Shown here in pieces: positions 45,590 through 56,285 of a stretch of 64,000 nucleotides of DNA (positions are counted from its first letter, which is position 1; each line of letters begins with the position of its first letter). Origin of the DNA: Macrotis lagotis (taxonomy: Eukaryota; Chordata; Mammalia; Peramelemorphia; Peramelidae); the NCBI RefSeq assembly GCF_037893015.1, contig NC_133666.1, positions 162,737,051 through 162,801,050 on the forward strand. Reading direction: 5' to 3'. Both the position numbers and the translations under genes were made by a program. Below the pieces are notes generated by a model, which searched no databases, was not told the DNA's origin, and was given only the letters and a program-made list of their open reading frames with translations.

Positions 45590-46560
45590 AGATAATTTGG
45601 ATTACATTAAATTAAAAAAGTTTCTGCATAGACAAAACCACTGTAACCAAGATCAAAAGAAATATAATAAATTGGGAATCAATTTTGCAACTAGTATTTC
45701 TGACAAAGGACTCATTTCTAAATAGAGAACTGAGTCAAATTTAGAAAAAAAAAACCAAGTCATTGCCCAACTGACAAGTGGTCAAAGGATATGCAGAGAC
45801 AATTTACAGATGAGAAAATCAAAGCAATTCATAGTCCCATTAAAAATCACTCTAAATAATTACTTATTAGAGAAATGAAAATTAAAGAATCTCTGAGGTA
45901 CCGTACACCTTACACCTTTCAGACTGTCCAGTATGACCAGAAAGTACAATAATCAATGTTGGAAGGGATGTGGAAAATCTGGGAAACTAATACATTCCTG
46001 GTGGAGCAGTGAACGCATCAAAACTTTCTGGAGAGCAATTTGGAATTATGTCCAAAGGGCAATAAAAATGTTCATACCTTTGATCTAGCAATACTTATAC
46101 TGGGTCTATACCCTGAAGAGATCGTGAAAATGGGGCAAAACATCGTTTGTACTAAAATATTCATAGATTCTCTTTTTTGTGGTGGCAAAGAATTGGAAAT
46201 TGAGTGAATGTCTATGAATTGGGGAATGGTTGAACAAATTGTGGTATATGTACATTATAGAACACTATTATTGTATTAGCTACCAGGAGGGATGGGAATT
46301 TAGAGAGGCCTGGAAGGATTTGCATGAACTGATGTTGGGTAAGATGAGCAGAACCAGAACACTGTACAACATAATAGCAACATGGGGTTAATGATTAATC
46401 TTAATGGACTTGCTCATTCCAGCAGAGACTATTTTGGACTATCTGTGATTGAGAATACCATATGTATCCAGAGAAAGAATTGGGGAGTTTTAACAAAGAC
46501 CAAAGACTATTACCTTTAATTATAAAATTCAAACTTATCTTAAATGTATCCCTTATATTT

Positions 46561-46712
46561 TCTTTTTTTTTTTTTTACAAGGCAAATGGGGTTAAGTGGC
46601 TTGCCCAAGGCCACACATCTAGGTAATTATTAAGTGTTTGAGACCGGATTTGAACCCAGGTACTCCTGAATCCAGCTTTGGTGCTTTATCTACTGTGCCA
46701 CGTAACTGCCCT
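46561..46712 (-). mobile_element. Marsupial SINE, minus
   Basis: T-run, CAAGGCAAATGGGGTTAAGT, GGCTTGCCCAAGGCCACACA, GGATTTGAACCCAGGTACTC and the head GCCACGTAACTGCCC. It lies between the L1 3' UTR and the HAL1 tail. Confidence 0.9.
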
Positions 46713-46894
46713 TCTTTTTTTTAGTATTTATTTATTCATTCTCTTTTTGTACAATGTTTTTTATACATTAATAAAATACTCTTATTTAAGAGTAAACAGA
46801 ATACCTCCTCCCCCCCACAAAATATAGACTCGCTTGAGAGATAAAGTAAAGGGGAGAGAAAAAAATTAAAATAAAAAAACAATAGTAATAATTG

Positions 46895-47040
46895 TAGGTA
46901 TGGCCAGGTGGCACAATGGATGGAGCCCCAGCCTTGGAGCCAGGAGCACCCGAGCCCATATCCGGCCCCATACTCCCAACAATCACCCAGCCGTGTGACA
47001 TGCAAGCCACCCCAAACCCACTGCCCTGCAAAAAAACCAA
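46895..47040 (+). mobile_element. GC-rich SINE unit A
   Basis: GGCCAGGTGGCACAATGGAT, CCTTGGAGCCAGGAGCACC and CCACTGCCCTGCAAAAAAAC. AATAGTAATAAT precedes it (46881-46892) and recurs after its A-rich tail (47071-47082), a 12-base TSD. Confidence 0.8.
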
Positions 47041-47084
47041 AAGAAGAAAAAGAAACCCAAAATAAAATAAAATAGTAATAATAG

Positions 47085-47255
47085 TAGGGGTGGCTGGGTG
47101 GTGGACAGAGCATTGGCCCTTGAGCCAGGAGCACCTGGGTTCAAATCCAGCCTCAGACACCCAACGATCACCCTGCTATGTGGCTCCAGGCAGGCCACCC
47201 AGGCCCATTTGCCCTGCACCCCCCCCCCAAATAATAATAATAATAATAATAATAA
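47085..47255 (+). mobile_element. GC-rich SINE unit B with (AAT)n tail
   Basis: GGGGTGGCTGGGTGGTGGAC, GGGTTCAAATCCAGCCTCAG and GGCCCATTTGCCCTGCACC, then a C-run and about eight AAT units. Confidence 0.8.
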
Positions 47256-47442
47256 ATGTGCTTCAGTCTTTGTTCCAACACCAACAACTCTGTCACGGGA
47301 GGATCACATTGTTTATGGTAAGTCCATCGCAAAAGTTACTTCCATATTTTTCCACAGTTGCCCTTGCTGATCGCAACTGCCTCCTTTCCTATTTCTCCAC
47401 TACCATGTACTACATTTTCTCTCTCCTTTTACTCTGACTCTG

Positions 47443-47600
47443 CTGTAGGGTATGTGAGTGATACAGCAGACAGATCCCTGGTCCTGGGGCCAAGAGGCCC
47501 TGAGCCCCCCTACCACCCCTTAGACCCAGCATCCACCTGGCCCTATGATCCCGGACAGGCCATCCAATCCTAGCCCCTTGCAATAAGTAAAAAGGAAAAT
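47443..47600 (+). mobile_element. GC-rich SINE-like unit C
   Basis: GATACAGCAGACAGATCCCTG, GGTCCTGGGGCCAAGAGGCC and TCCTAGCCCCTTGCAATAAG follow the SINE order, but the B-box region is destroyed. Confidence 0.55.
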
Positions 47601-48179
47601 GTGTTATATTTGACCACTCCTCCCCCATGCTCCATCCTCTCCTCTATCACTCACATCTCCCCTTCCCCCTGTTCCCCCCTTTTCTTTTTCACTCCAGATG
47701 CCTATACCCCATTGAGTATATATGCTGTTTCCTCTCCTATCTACCTCTGATGAGAGCAAAAATTCCTTCATTCCCGCTTGCCTTAACCCCTTCCATATCA
47801 TTGCAATAGCTCGTAATAAAGGAAAAACTTATTATATGAGATATCTTGGCCTATTCCCTCTCTCCTTTTTCTTTCTCCCATCTCATTTTTGTTTTTTCTA
47901 TTGACTCCATTTTTACTCCATATTTTATCTTCAAATTCAGCTTTCTCCTGTGCTTCGACTATAAAAGCTCCCTCTACCGGCTCTATTAACTGAGAAAGTT
48001 CATATGAGTATTATCAGTGTCATTTTTCTATGCAGGAATATATGCCGTTCATCATCAAGTCCCTCATATTTTCCCCTTTTCCTTCAATCTCCATGCTTCA
48101 CTCGAGTCCTGTATCTGAAGAGCAAACCTTCTGTTCAGCTCTGGCCATTCCAACAGGATCATTAGAATTTCCCCTGGTT

Positions 48180-49164
48180 CATTGAAAGTCCATCTTTTTT
48201 CCCTGGAAGAGGACATTCAGCCTTGCTGGGTAGTCGATTCTCAGTTGCATTCTAAGATCTTTTGCCTTCCAATATATTATAATCCAAGCCCTATGAGCTT
48301 CCAATGTAGTTGCTACTAAGTCCTGTGTGATCCTGACTGCAGCTCCACAATATTTGACCTGTGTCTTTCTGGCTGCTTGTAATATTTTCTCTTTGACTTG
48401 GGAGTTCTGGAATTTGGCTATAATATTCCTAGGGGTTGGTTTTTTTGGGATGTCTTTCTCAGGGGGATCGGTAGATTTTCTCCATTTCTATTTTGCAATC
48501 TAATTCTAGGATCTCTGGGCAATTTTCCCATAGTAATTCTTTGCAAATGATGTCAAGGCTCTTTTCCTGATCATGACTTTCAGGTATTCCAATAATTTTT
48601 AAATTATCTTTCCTAAGTCTGTTTTCCATATTAGTTGTTTTTTCAATGGGATGTTTCACATTTTCTTCTAATTTTTCAGTCTTTTGGTTTTGAAGTATTG
48701 ATTCCTGATTTCTGGTAAATTCATCAGTCTCCCTGAGTTCTATTTGTTTTCCTCAGAGAGTTTTCTTATCTCTTTTTCCATCTGGCCAATTTTGCTTTAT
48801 AACGCATTCTTCTCCTCAATAACTTTCTGAACTGTTTTATCCATTTGACCTAAGCTGGTTTTTACCATGCTATTTTATTCAGCATTTTTTTTTGGATTTC
48901 CTTGACTAGGCTGCTGACTTCATTTTCATGTTTTTCCTGCATCTCTCTCCTTTCTTTTCCCATTTTTTCTTCTAACTCCTTCATTTGATTTTCAAAGTCT
49001 TTTTTGAGCTCTGTCATAGCCTGAGCCCAATTTCTGTTATTCTTGGAGTCTTTAGATGCAGGAGCTTGTGTTTCTTCATCTTCAGACTGAGTATTTTGAT
49101 CCTTCTTGGGCTCATATGCAAAATATTTCTCAATGGTGTTCCTCTTATTTCTCTGCTTGCTCAT
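48180..49164 (-). pseudogene. HAL1 ORF1 (L1 ORF1p-like), interrupted
   Basis: Start ATG at 49162-49164. The first 100 codons are open (to 48862): a basic N-terminus, then an acidic linker with DEETQAPASKDSK, then a Glu/Lys-rich coiled coil. A frame break follows near 48850-48880. The RRM-like part is open again at 48659-48459 (DNLKIIGIPESHDQEKSLD). The C-terminal domain reads, with breaks, between 48450 and 48190. Such a protein binds the element RNA as a trimer. How HAL1 obtains RT is not shown here; L1 ORF2p in trans is the usual assumption. Confidence 0.8.
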
Positions 49165-49325
49165 TTTCCCAGCCTGAGCCTATTTTGGGGGCGCTTCTTG
49201 AGCTTTTGGGACACTCCCTCCAGGATCTCAGTGTGTGAGGCTCTGTCCTCCCTCCTGGTCTGTGAATGACCATATGTGCCCCCTCTGCCATGGGGCTGAG
49301 GTGGGGGGTGTCCCTGCTGTTCTAT

Positions 49326-49347
49326 GGGGGGGGGGGGGGGGGGGGGG
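49326..49347. repeat. Poly(G) run of 22
   Basis: An uninterrupted run of 22 G in the HAL1 leader (C's on the element's sense strand). Likely slippage growth of a shorter C-run. Prone to G-quadruplex formation and to sequencing error. Confidence 0.9.
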
Positions 49348-50105
49348 CTAGACTGTGACTGGGATCTGAATGTGTTCAGAGCCCCAGAGTCCTGTTCCAG
49401 GAGCAGAGCTCTGCAGTCTCTCTCTTCACTCCCCTCCCTAGGTTCAAAGGGCTCATGCCCTGGGGGATCCTGCTTACAGGCTCCACCTGCTTCTGTTCCT
49501 TGGATCTGGGCTGCCAAAAGGCCACATTGCTTGCTGTGTGTCCTGAGGGCTGGGATCCACATGCCTGCTCTGGCAGAGGTTCCCCGCTGTTCCCCCACTT
49601 TGTGTCCAGTGCTGCCTGGGGCGTAGCTCAGAAAACTCCCCAGCTGCTGTGAGCCACGGCTCCCATCGCCCTGGGGCTGCCTCTGGGAGGTTGAAGTTCT
49701 TTCTCTCTGGCAGGCCACCCCTCTGGCAGGCTGCCCCTCCGACCTCAGGGAGCAGGGCCTTTCTGCTCTTTTCCAGGTTACTTTGAGTAGGAGAACTGCC
49801 TCACTGGGTCCCTCTGTGGGTTCTGTCTCTGGAAAGTTTAGTTAAAATCCTTAGTTTCAAAGTTTTATGAGAGAGAGCGCCTAAGACATGATCTACTCTT
49901 TTTGCCATCTTGGCTCTGCCCCCCCCCCCATTGTTTTTTTCTTAAGGAAATGATTTATCTCTCAGTACATTTAATTTTGATCAACGTATAGCATGGAAAC
50001 ATAATGGCTATCAGACTGCCTTCTCTGTGGGGTGGGGGGAACGATGTGAGATTAGGGGAAAATTGTAAAATTCAAAAAAAAATAGATTTCAAAAATAATA
50101 AAAAA

Positions 50106-50479
50106 ATTATAGAATTCTAAATGTCTTATATATTTAAAGTTTGCTTAAAATACTTCAGTGTTTTTGAATTATAAAATCTGAGTCAATTAAATTGCACATT
50201 AAAATTAAATTTCAATCAATAATTAAAAGAAAGTAAAATCTCATTTAAAATAATTATGGGATACATACAATATTTGTGAGTCTTTTTATTTTACAAGCAA
50301 TACTTCAATAATGAAAAACTCCCTAAAGAAGTTAAGCATATCATAAATAATTAGAGAAGTATTCAATGCTCAAAGCTAGTTCTCTTAACATAATAAAAAT
50401 GGTAAAAGTATCAAAATTTATTTTTAGATTTAACACCATATCAAGCAAACTTCCAACTGGCTTTTTTATAAAGCAAATT
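50106..50479. other. Unassigned AT-rich DNA
   Basis: No gene or repeat that I can support. Confidence 0.4.
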
Positions 50480-51510
50480 TAATTAATGACAAATTTCATT
50501 TTAAGTACTCAAAATTTGCATATTTATTGGGGGGAGGAGAAAATGAATAAAGGGGAAATTATTTTTCCTTACCTCAAATTATATTATAAAGTAACAATCT
50601 GTAAAACTATTTGGCAATGGTTGAAAAAAATAGAAAAATATTCTTTAGTAAAGCAGATTATATAAGAGAGGTTCAGAAATAATGTAATCTAATCCAGTGT
50701 TTGATAAACTCTGAAATCTCTATTAAGGTTTTTTTCATTTTTTGCAAGGCAATGGGGTTAACTGGCTTGCTCAAGGCCACACAGCTAGGTAATTATTCAG
50801 TGTCTAAGGTCGGATTTGAACTCAGGTACTCCTGACTCCAGGGCCATTGCTCTATCCACTGCACCACCTAGCTGCCCCTCTATTAAGTTTTGAAGAACAT
50901 ATCACAATAAAGAAACAGATGAGAATAAAGTCATGTAACTTTCACATCTCTGGATGGGAGATGATAAAAACAATTTTAAAAGATATATATAGTACACTTA
51001 TTTTGATTATATGAAAATAGCAAACCTGCACAAAAAATAAAATTGTTGCATGTAAGATAAAAAAGGTAGTAGCCTACTAGGAAACTAATTTCTTTTTGTC
51101 AAAGGAATTTTTCCTTTATCTCTGATAAAGGTTTTATATAAACATTATCGAGATAATTAACAGAGCTATACACAAACAAAATAATTCTTCAAAAGACATT
51201 TGCTGAAAGGATTCCTCAAATGAAGTCTTACAATCTTTTAACTCATTTATGAAAAAATGCATCAAATATTGTGAAAAAAATTAAAATTAAAGCTAACCAT
51301 TGGTTTCACCTCACACTTAATAAATTGGCAAATTAGACAAATAAAGAAATAGAAATGGAAGAGTTGTGAAAAGACAATCACACTAATGCATATTGGTATA
51401 ATTCTTATTGTAAAACAATTGGGAATTATGCATATCAGTGAATTACAATTTTCAAACTCTTTAACAACTATTTCTCATTAGATCATATATCTCAAGGTGA
51501 TCAATGATGT
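50480..51510 (+). mobile_element. Old L1 ORF2 remnant, split by a SINE
   Basis: TTACCTCAAATTATATTATA and AAGTAACAATCTGTAAAAC (50570-50608) are the L1 block for [14 protein letters not shown] text. C-terminal echoes continue after the SINE to about 51500. Far more decayed than the L1s at 29 or 57 kb. Confidence 0.55.
50728..50877 (-). mobile_element. Marsupial SINE with 10-base TSD
   Basis: TTTGCAAGGCAATGGGGTTA to CACCACCTAGCTGCCC on the plus strand, full length. CTCTATTAAG at 50718-50727 and 50878-50887 is an exact TSD. Confidence 0.95.
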
Positions 51511-51639
51511 AAAGCAAAAGATATAGATTGATTGATGAATGAATACAGAAAAATAACTATAGATGTAAATATAATATACATATATACACAATTTCATGTG
51601 TATGCAAACATGTGTCTATACACAGTTAAGTGTGTTTGT

Positions 51640-51700
51640 AGGTCAGCACAGTATCTGTCATATGGTAAACACTTCATAAATGCTTGTTCATTGACTCATC
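51640..51700 (+). mobile_element. L2/MIR-type 3' end fragment
   Basis: CAGCACAGTATCTGTCATATG, then GTAAACACTTCATAAATGCTT and GTTCATTGACTCAT follow the ancient repeat end also seen at 11670 and 12362. Confidence 0.5.
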
Positions 51701-51714
51701 ATATTCAGTTTCTT

Positions 51715-51835
51715 ACAGCACAATGATTTCCATTAATACATTACAATTTTTTTAGTCATTCTTCATTTTATGGGTATCTAACTTGTTTTTAATTCTTTTT
51801 TTGCACAAAACTGCTATTATAAATTACATATATAT
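51715..51835 (-). mobile_element. Old L1 C-terminal fragment
   Basis: TTTTTAGTCATTCTTCATTTT, TGGGTATCTAACTTGTTTTT and TGCACAAAACTGCTATTATA match, in order, the minus-strand L1 block at 57110-57185. Confidence 0.55.
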
Positions 51836-53446
51836 ATACATGTATGTTTATGTATGGGGACATGTGTATTTGCATACATAACCACAAATAGGCATACATA
51901 CTTGCATGCATATGTATATAGATAAATAGAGCAGATTACACAAGGAAGAATCATAAACTATGAATCTTAAGAATATAATGTCTGGTAAAATTTAAAATAT
52001 GAATTGTTTAGGAAATAATTCTCTAAAATAGCATTTTTAATATTTAAATCCCTGCTCATTTTTTTCTCTTCTTTTTTAAAAAAATATTTTTTTTGAGAGG
52101 GGAGAAAGGACATTCTATGGGGAAATTTAAAAAAAATTGAATAAAAAATAAAAAAATAATAATCAATTAAAACATTTACTTTGACTAATTTATTATCATG
52201 GGCAATTATTTTCAGTCAAAGAACCATGTATCTATTCAAAAAAAGGACAAGTTTTGATGGGTAATGGGGTGGAAAAAAAAGGCAAGGTATAGGTGGAACA
52301 TACTAGGTGCTATTGGTAGAGGAAGCCAGCATCAACAAGGATGAGAAACAAAGTAGATGTACAAAAACCATACAAGTTTTGACTTCATCATTTTTCCAGG
52401 ACTTCTCCTGTCCTAAGATGAAGTTTGATAATGTTAACAAAAACACCATTTGAATAACCTCAGGGAGAAAATGCATTAAAAAATTCTATTCTATCCTTCT
52501 AATCTCCTAAACCTTACAGGAGCTTATTGTACTAAAAGAAATTTATTTCATTTTCTCTACTTTTATGATGATTTTTTACTATTATTTTCTTAATTTTTTC
52601 TACTCCAACAAAAGGAATGACCAACCATACCCATCTGAACTAATTATTATCATTAAGGTAAAACAAGTGGTTCATGCAACATACAGTCAATGAGGTTATT
52701 TCTTTAGAAATTTACCAAATTACAATAATCCCCTGTTTTCATTTTATTAAAATATACTTCAATTTTTGTAGCCTATAGGTTGAAAATTCTTTTATTTAAA
52801 TAATTGCTTAAAATTGAGTTATTCTTCCCATTAATACTATATCTTATCACAGAAGATAAAACAGACAAGAGGTTTGAGTTAATTCATTGTAATTGATGGA
52901 TTTGGTACAGTCATTGCCCATAACTGAGGTAGTTAGAATGGAGTAGAGTGAAAGGGGAAGAAGGTTAGAGTGGAAGTATGATTTGAATAGTGTGGATAGA
53001 TGAAAGAATTGTGTATTTAATTAAGTAAATGTACAGATGTTATCATATTAAGAAGTAGTTTTTAGTCTCCAACTACAATGTGAAGGGGATCAAACTTTCA
53101 AAATACTAAGTTTTTACTATTATAAACAACTTTCAGAATGGAGTATAAGAAAAATAAATATGTATGTATATATGTATAAATGCATGTGCATATATGTGTA
53201 TATCCATCTGTCCTTCAAGGTACACTTTTATATATGCAGGATAAAAAAAGAAGAGTTAGAAGATGAAAAAAATTCCCACTATCTTCCTGGATATGTTAGG
53301 GTTGATACCTCATATTACCTATTATTTTCATCTTCTATAACTCCAACTTCACTAAAAATGTATTAGAGAGCTAGATATGTTCATTATTCTTGATGCTAGA
53401 GGCGATATTTTGGTGTAGCACTTGCTGGTTTCATCCATTATTCTTT
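51836..53446. other. Unassigned AT-rich DNA with minor microsatellites
   Basis: Contains TA/CATA-rich runs (51826-51850 and about 53155-53205). No coding frame with recognisable content. Confidence 0.5.
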
Positions 53447-53608
53447 GATCTTCTTTATTTTTTTGTTTATTTTTGGTTTTTGCAAGGCAATGCGTTTAAG
53501 TGACTTGCTCAAAGTCACACAGCTAGACAATTATTAAGTTTCTGAATTCAGATTTGAACTCAGGTCTTCCTGAGTCCAGAGTTGGTGCTCTATCCACTGT
53601 GTCACCTA
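53447..53608 (-). mobile_element. Marsupial SINE, minus
   Basis: T/G-rich run, TTTTGCAAGGCAATGCGTTT, CACACAGCTAGACAATTATT, GATTTGAACTCAGGTCTTCC and the head TGTCACCTAGCT. More diverged than the 55-kb copies. Confidence 0.88.
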
Positions 53609-53734
53609 GCTTAAACTTCTGTGATCTTAATAATTAACATTCTCTATGTTCTTTTTTGGAAGATATACAGATCAAAAATGACAGTCTCCAAAGCCATGAA
53701 ACTCATGATCTGTAAGATGATAATAAAAGTAATG

Positions 53735-53935
53735 GCAATAATAACAAAACCAGATTTGTTGAGGTGCTTTTCTAACATTTACCTTATTTGATCTTCACAA
53801 CAGTCTTCAAAACAGTTTTATAGATGAGTTAACTGAGGCAGAAAGAGGTTAAGTGACTTGCTTAGAATCAAAAATCTAGCAAGTTTTTGTGACTGGATTT
53901 GGATTCAGGTCCTGCTTAATCTAATCCCAATAATT
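53735..53935 (-). mobile_element. MIR SINE, minus
   Basis: CTTATTTGATCTTCACAACAG, TTTATAGATGAGTTAACTGA, GGCAGAAAGAGGTTAAGTGA and GGATTTGGATTCAGGTCCTG are in reverse-MIR order. Confidence 0.75.
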
Positions 53936-55031
53936 TGGGCTTTGTATCCCTTAGCTGACTCTCATATACTCTTCATGACCTTAACTATTCAGAGATTTTG
54001 AGTGGTTTTTGGAATTTATTATAATCCTAATATAAATAAGTAAGGCAGTGTAGTGTTTTCAAAAGAATACTGTCAATCTAAAGCAGAGATATAATGAAAT
54101 TCTCAATGAATGATCAAAGTGCAAATTATAAAGATAATTAGTAACTGCATAAAAGAAAATTATAATGATGAAACAAGATATGAAAATTGCTGTGAGGAAG
54201 CTAAAGCAATCCATAAAACACTTGAAACAAAATTTCTATAGAGATAAAATTAATGAACTTGGGGAAAAAGCAAAGTCATTGTGTGTGGGGGGGAATTCTT
54301 TGTGAGAAACTTCTTTCATAAAGATTTGGTATCCAAGAGATATAAACAATTAATAAATAAATTAGACTAATAGCCATTCCTCAGTAGATAAATGGTCAAA
54401 GGATATGTACAGATGGTGAAAGAACTGAAAATTATTCAAAGCAATATGAATTTTCCAAGTCACTAAAAATAAAAGTAATGAAATCAAAACAACCCTATGG
54501 TTTCCCCTTATTTCACAAACTGGTAAAACTGACCAAAAAAAATATTGGAAGAGTTGTAGAAAGACAGGCACACAGCAACATTGATGATGAAGTTGTTAAA
54601 TGGTACAACCATTTTGAAAAGTAATTAGGAATTTCACAAATAAACTGGAAATAAATAAATTTTCTAAAATTCCCATATATTTTAACCCACAAATTCCATT
54701 ACTAGACCTATATATACCAAATAATTCACTGATATGAAGTCCAAGAATACTTGAAAATATTTATGGCAGAATTTTATGTGGTAACTGAGAACTGGAAATA
54801 AAATAGATGCCCACAGGGTGACAATGGGTAAACAAATTGTGCTACATGAATATATTTATAACTTACTGAGTTGTAAGAAATGATGTATGCAAAAATATAG
54901 AGAAGCATGGAAAGAGCTACATGAATTGATGCAGAATGAAGTAAGTAGAGCCAAGATAGAAGTATATACAGTAACTACAATATTGTAAATTGAAAGAACA
55001 ATGACGTAATAATAATATAATTGCCAACATG

Positions 55032-55047
55032 AAGAGATACATATTCT
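55032..55047. repeat. Target-site duplication, left (SINE at 55048)
   Basis: AAGAGATACATATTCT, an exact 16-base match to 55207-55222. Confidence 0.97.
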
Positions 55048-55206
55048 TTTTATTTAGGGGTTTTTTTTTGCAAAGCAAATGGGGTTAAGTGGGTTGCCCA
55101 AGGCCACACAGCTAGGTAATTGTTAAGTGTCTGAGACTGGATTTGAACCCAGGTACTCCTGACTCCAGGGCCAGTGCTTTTTCCACTACGCCACTTAGCT
55201 GCCCCT
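55048..55206 (-). mobile_element. Marsupial SINE with exact 16-base TSD
   Basis: T-run, GCAAAGCAAATGGGGTTAAG, CAAGGCCACACAGCTAGGTA, GGATTTGAACCCAGGTACTC and the head GCCACTTAGCTGCCCC. Full length. The exact TSD marks a relatively recent insertion. Confidence 0.97.
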
Positions 55207-55429
55207 AAGAGATACATATTCTAAGAATACAATTTAATGAAGGTAGGATTACAACAAGTAGTATACATTGTACATATTTTCTGACTTTTTCTGATGTATT
55301 GTTATTATTGTGCAGGTATTTTATTCTTTTCCAAAGATATTATGTTATATAACATATGCATCTCTGGGAACTCTTATAGAATGTGAACATGTACAATTTA
55401 AGAAGAAAGGAGAAATCTATATTTATCAA

Positions 55430-55500
55430 GTGGTCAGTTAATTATTGTCTCATTTAATCCTTACAACACTTGGAAGTAGGTGCTATTTTTATTTTTAATT
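55430..55500 (-). mobile_element. MIR fragment
   Basis: GTCTCATTTAATCCTTACAAC and GGAAGTAGGTGCTATTTTTA are the 3' part of a reverse MIR. Confidence 0.5.
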
Positions 55501-55725
55501 TTATTTTTTAATATTTTTATTTCAAGCTTTCCTAACTTTCAGTCCAGCGCTCCAATCATTGTGTCAACTAGCTACATTGTTTCTTTTTTTTTCTTTTCTT
55601 CTAATAGTGTATATTTATGTTGTTAACATAAATTGTTGTGACAATTTCTTAGTTAATGAGAATTTTATGAGACCAGCTCATGACGTGTATCTCACAAAAA
55701 TTAATAAAGTTTCAGTATTCAGTTT

Positions 55726-55909
55726 TTTTTAAGGTTTTTTTTTGCAAGGCAAATGGGGTTAAAAGGGCTTGCCCAAGGCCACACAGCTAGGTAATTATTT
55801 AGTCTCTGAGCCCGGAAACTGGATTTGAACCCAGGTACTCCTGACTCCAGGGCAGGTGCTTTATCCACTGCGCCACCATCGCGCCACCATCCCGCCGCCC
55901 CCCCGCCCA
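55726..55909 (-). mobile_element. Marsupial SINE with internal duplication and 12-base TSD
   Basis: Full-length minus SINE. Near its head the segment CGCCACCAT occurs twice in tandem (about 55871-55890), followed by a C-rich run. AGTATTCAGTTT at 55714-55725 and 55910-55921 is an exact TSD. Confidence 0.95.
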
Positions 55910-56129
55910 AGTATTCAGTTTGAAAGTAGTATGTATGAAATAAGTCCTAGAAGAGGATAGATTATTCACTCAACTTGCCTGCTATTTGGCTTTTAAGATA
56001 CCTAAATAAAATAATGAGAGGATCAAAAATGGTAAACCCTCAGAGATAATGCACACTATTTTAGACATGAATCCTTTTATTCATGCTTCATCAATTTGTA
56101 TGCCTAGCAGCATGCCTCAACTCCAGTGA

Positions 56130-56285
56130 TTTTTTTTTTGTTTTGTTTTGCAAGACAATGGGGTTAAGTGACTTGCCCAAGATCACACAGCTAGGTAATT
56201 ATTACGTGCCTGAGACTGGATTTGAACTCAGTTCCTCCTGACTCTAGGGCTTGTGCTCTATTCACTGTGCTGCCTAACTGCCCTT
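56130..56285 (-). mobile_element. Marsupial SINE, minus
   Basis: T/G-run, TTGCAAGACAATGGGGTTAA, CAAGATCACACAGCTAGGTA, GGATTTGAACTCAGTTCCTC and the head GCTGCCTAACTGCCC. GTGATTTTTTT on both sides is a likely TSD. Confidence 0.92.

Larger units (their letters stand above)
40735..46495 (+). pseudogene. L1 ORF2 remnant, split by two SINEs and an LTR element
   Basis: The endonuclease lacks its N-terminal portion: the text begins at the LLVRDLNLLLS-like block near 40750. The Z region and early RT (41613-41906) read [18 protein letters not shown] and [22 protein letters not shown] motifs continue after the SINEs at 42370 (SVDAEKAFDKIQHP-like). The catalytic box reads HADN near 42669-42680 instead of F/YADD. 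The C-terminal domain runs 43030-43549 and resumes at 45590-46495. It is inactive. Confidence 0.85.
46713..49934 (-). mobile_element. HAL1-type element, full length, carrying three SINE-like units
   Basis: On the minus strand: the 5' end at about 49932, a G-run then GGCAGAGCCAAGATGGC; a GC-rich leader to 49165; ORF1 (49164 to about 48180); a purine-rich spacer; and a 3' end closing in A residues at about 46715. No endonuclease or RT is present. L1 3' UTR sequence flanks it on both sides, so it inserted into the older L1. The plus-orientation SINE-like units at 46895, 47085 and 47443 lie in its 3' part. Confidence 0.75.
38740..50105 (+). mobile_element. L1 host split by SINEs, an LTR element and a HAL1
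   Basis: One plus-strand L1 in four collinear pieces. 38740-41896 holds the 5' end GACTTCCAGCCAAGATGG, 5' UTR, ORF1, spacer and ORF2 to the early RT. 42169-43549 holds the RT and start of the C-terminal part. 45590-46560 holds the C-terminal domain to the 3' UTR start. 49935-50105 holds the 3' UTR end and A-rich tail. Sequence on either side of each gap continues the same L1 without loss of order. About 5.7 kb is L1 and the rest is later insertions. The start of the endonuclease is deleted near 40735. Confidence 0.85.
54050..55420 (+). mobile_element. Old L1 C-terminal remnant, split by a SINE
   Basis: Echoes of the L1 ORF2 3' part: AATTAATAAATAAATTAGAC, AAATGGTCAAAGGATATGTA, TAACCCACAAATTCCATTAC and AGAGAAGCATGGAAAGAGCT. 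The right boundary is uncertain. Interrupted at 55048-55206 by a younger SINE. Confidence 0.6.

Noticed and set aside
49161..49718. 185-codon minus-strand frame rich in Gly, Pro and Arg as a gene
   Set aside because: It is the GC-rich 5' leader of the HAL1 read through its poly(C) run; it lies upstream of the true ORF1 start.
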